Source: Nostoc sp. CHAB 5834
GTDB lineage: Bacteria > Cyanobacteriota > Cyanobacteriia > Cyanobacteriales > Nostocaceae
Assembly: GCA_020829485.1 (NCBI GenBank)
Contig: JAIVFU010000269.1
Span: 1 to 5,808, forward strand
Direction of reading: 5' to 3'
DNA length: 5,808 bases
Positions 5,202 through 5,808 of this stretch are shown here, one piece after another (the stretch's first letter is position 1; each line of letters begins with the position of its first letter). A program made the position numbers and the translations under genes. The notes under the pieces were generated by a model. The model saw only the letters and a program-made list of their open reading frames with translations, ran no database searches and was not told the origin of the DNA.

Positions 5202-5808
5202 ATGTTAATTCTTACTTGTGCATCCTTGTCCGGTGGTCAGGGAAAAACAACTGTTGCAATCTTGTTGGGTAGAATGCTTGCTCAAACAGGACAGCGTGTA
5301 CTGATGATTGATGCCGATCCCCAAGCGAACCTAACTTTTTACCTGGGGCACGAAGTTCAGCAGAATCAACCCACGCTTCTAGAAGTTCTCAAAAAACAGA
5401 TAAATACTGAAGACGGTATTTACGAAATCGGAGAAAACCTATGGTTAATTCCTGCTGATGATGGATTAGATAATGCTCAAGAATTTTTGTCTGGGAGCGG
5501 TATGGGAGCTATTGTTCTGAGCAAACGCTTAAAAGAGGTATCAGATTTATTCCAATACTGCATTGTCGATGCGCCACCTCAGCGATCGCAAATCTGCCTT
5601 ACATCGTTGGGGGCAGCTGACCATATCATCATTCCTGTAGAAGCATCATCCAAGGGTGTAAATTCTCTCATCCGAACTCTAAGTTTAGTTGAGGAGCTTC
5701 AAGAAATTGATGCTTTTTCAGGGATAGTGCTTGGCATCTTGCCATTCAGAGATAAATGGGTAGGTAATAACCAAGTCGCACAAAGTAAGGCGAGTATCAG
5801 TGCAATGC
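5202..5808 (+). CDS. parA: ParA/MinD-type partition ATPase, 3'-truncated by the window
   Basis: The frame stays open for 202 codons to the window edge. It shows ParA-superfamily motifs in order: a P-loop LSGGQGKTT (9-17), the switch-like VLMIDADPQANLT (33-45), and Walker B YCIVDAPPQ (119-127), followed by HIIIPVEASSKGVNSL (141-156), the usual strand and helix after Walker B. ParA proteins bind DNA non-specifically as ATP dimers and move plasmids with ParB at parS. The signature lysine that opens the deviant Walker A (KGGxGKT) is Ser10 here. I chose ATG 5202 because it puts the first strand (MLILTCASLSGG) where the family has it; an in-frame ATG at 5181 would add seven residues. It is transcribed away from parM. 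Any ParB partner would lie past the window. Confidence 0.85.
   Translation, partial: MLILTCASLSGGQGKTTVAILLGRMLAQTGQRVLMIDADPQANLTFYLGHEVQQNQPTLLEVLKKQINTEDGIYEIGENLWLIPADDGLDNAQEFLSGSGMGAIVLSKRLKEVSDLFQYCIVDAPPQRSQICLTSLGAADHIIIPVEASSKGVNSLIRTLSLVEELQEIDAFSGIVLGILPFRDKWVGNNQVAQSKASISAM
5582..5589. repeat. HIP1 octamer in parA
   Basis: Perfect GCGATCGC inside the parA coding region. Confidence 0.75.

Overview
This window looks like a stretch of cyanobacterial plasmid, or another partition-bearing accessory replicon, probably from a filamentous Nostoc/Anabaena-type host. The evidence is three perfect copies of the cyanobacterial HIP1 octamer GCGATCGC (368-375, 3185-3192, 5582-5589), a Ycf46-like AAA+ ATPase, an IS4-type transposase, and two plasmid partition genes of different classes side by side. 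No replication initiator and no RNA gene is visible. The replicon assignment is an inference from gene content.

Layout. 112-1449 (+) encodes a Ycf46-like AAA+ ATPase. One base after its stop, a 58-residue unknown ORF (1451-1627, +) begins, so the two are probably translated together. 1630-3300 is a complete IS4-family insertion sequence, delimited here from the sequence: 20-bp perfect inverted repeats and a 9-bp target duplication GCGCTGACT. Its transposase (minus strand) is broken by a frameshift that separates the first two catalytic aspartates from the catalytic glutamate. The element landed in the short gap between convergent genes and broke neither; the upstream ORF's stop codon lies inside the target duplication. 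3360-4615 (minus) is a two-gene cassette: a ParM/StbA-type actin-like ATPase followed 2 bases later by a small basic-to-acidic protein with a ribbon-helix-helix-like N-terminus, a likely ParR-type adaptor. 5202 onward (+) is a ParA/MinD-type Walker ATPase that runs off the window.

The 586-bp gap between parM and parA is the most unusual part. Its parM side carries spaced TACCC/GGGTA sites, including two TACCCTATA repeats 22 bp apart and an imperfect palindrome. Its parA side is very AT-rich and carries at least eight copies of a TGACTAAAT core, including a perfect 28-bp palindrome and a diverged second copy of the same palindrome 144 bp away, each followed by another core at an identical 16-bp offset. 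The simplest reading is that two divergent partition cassettes share a control region holding two separate sets of binding sites (centromere and/or operator, possibly origin iterons). A perfect 15-bp-arm hairpin lies inside the parM coding region.
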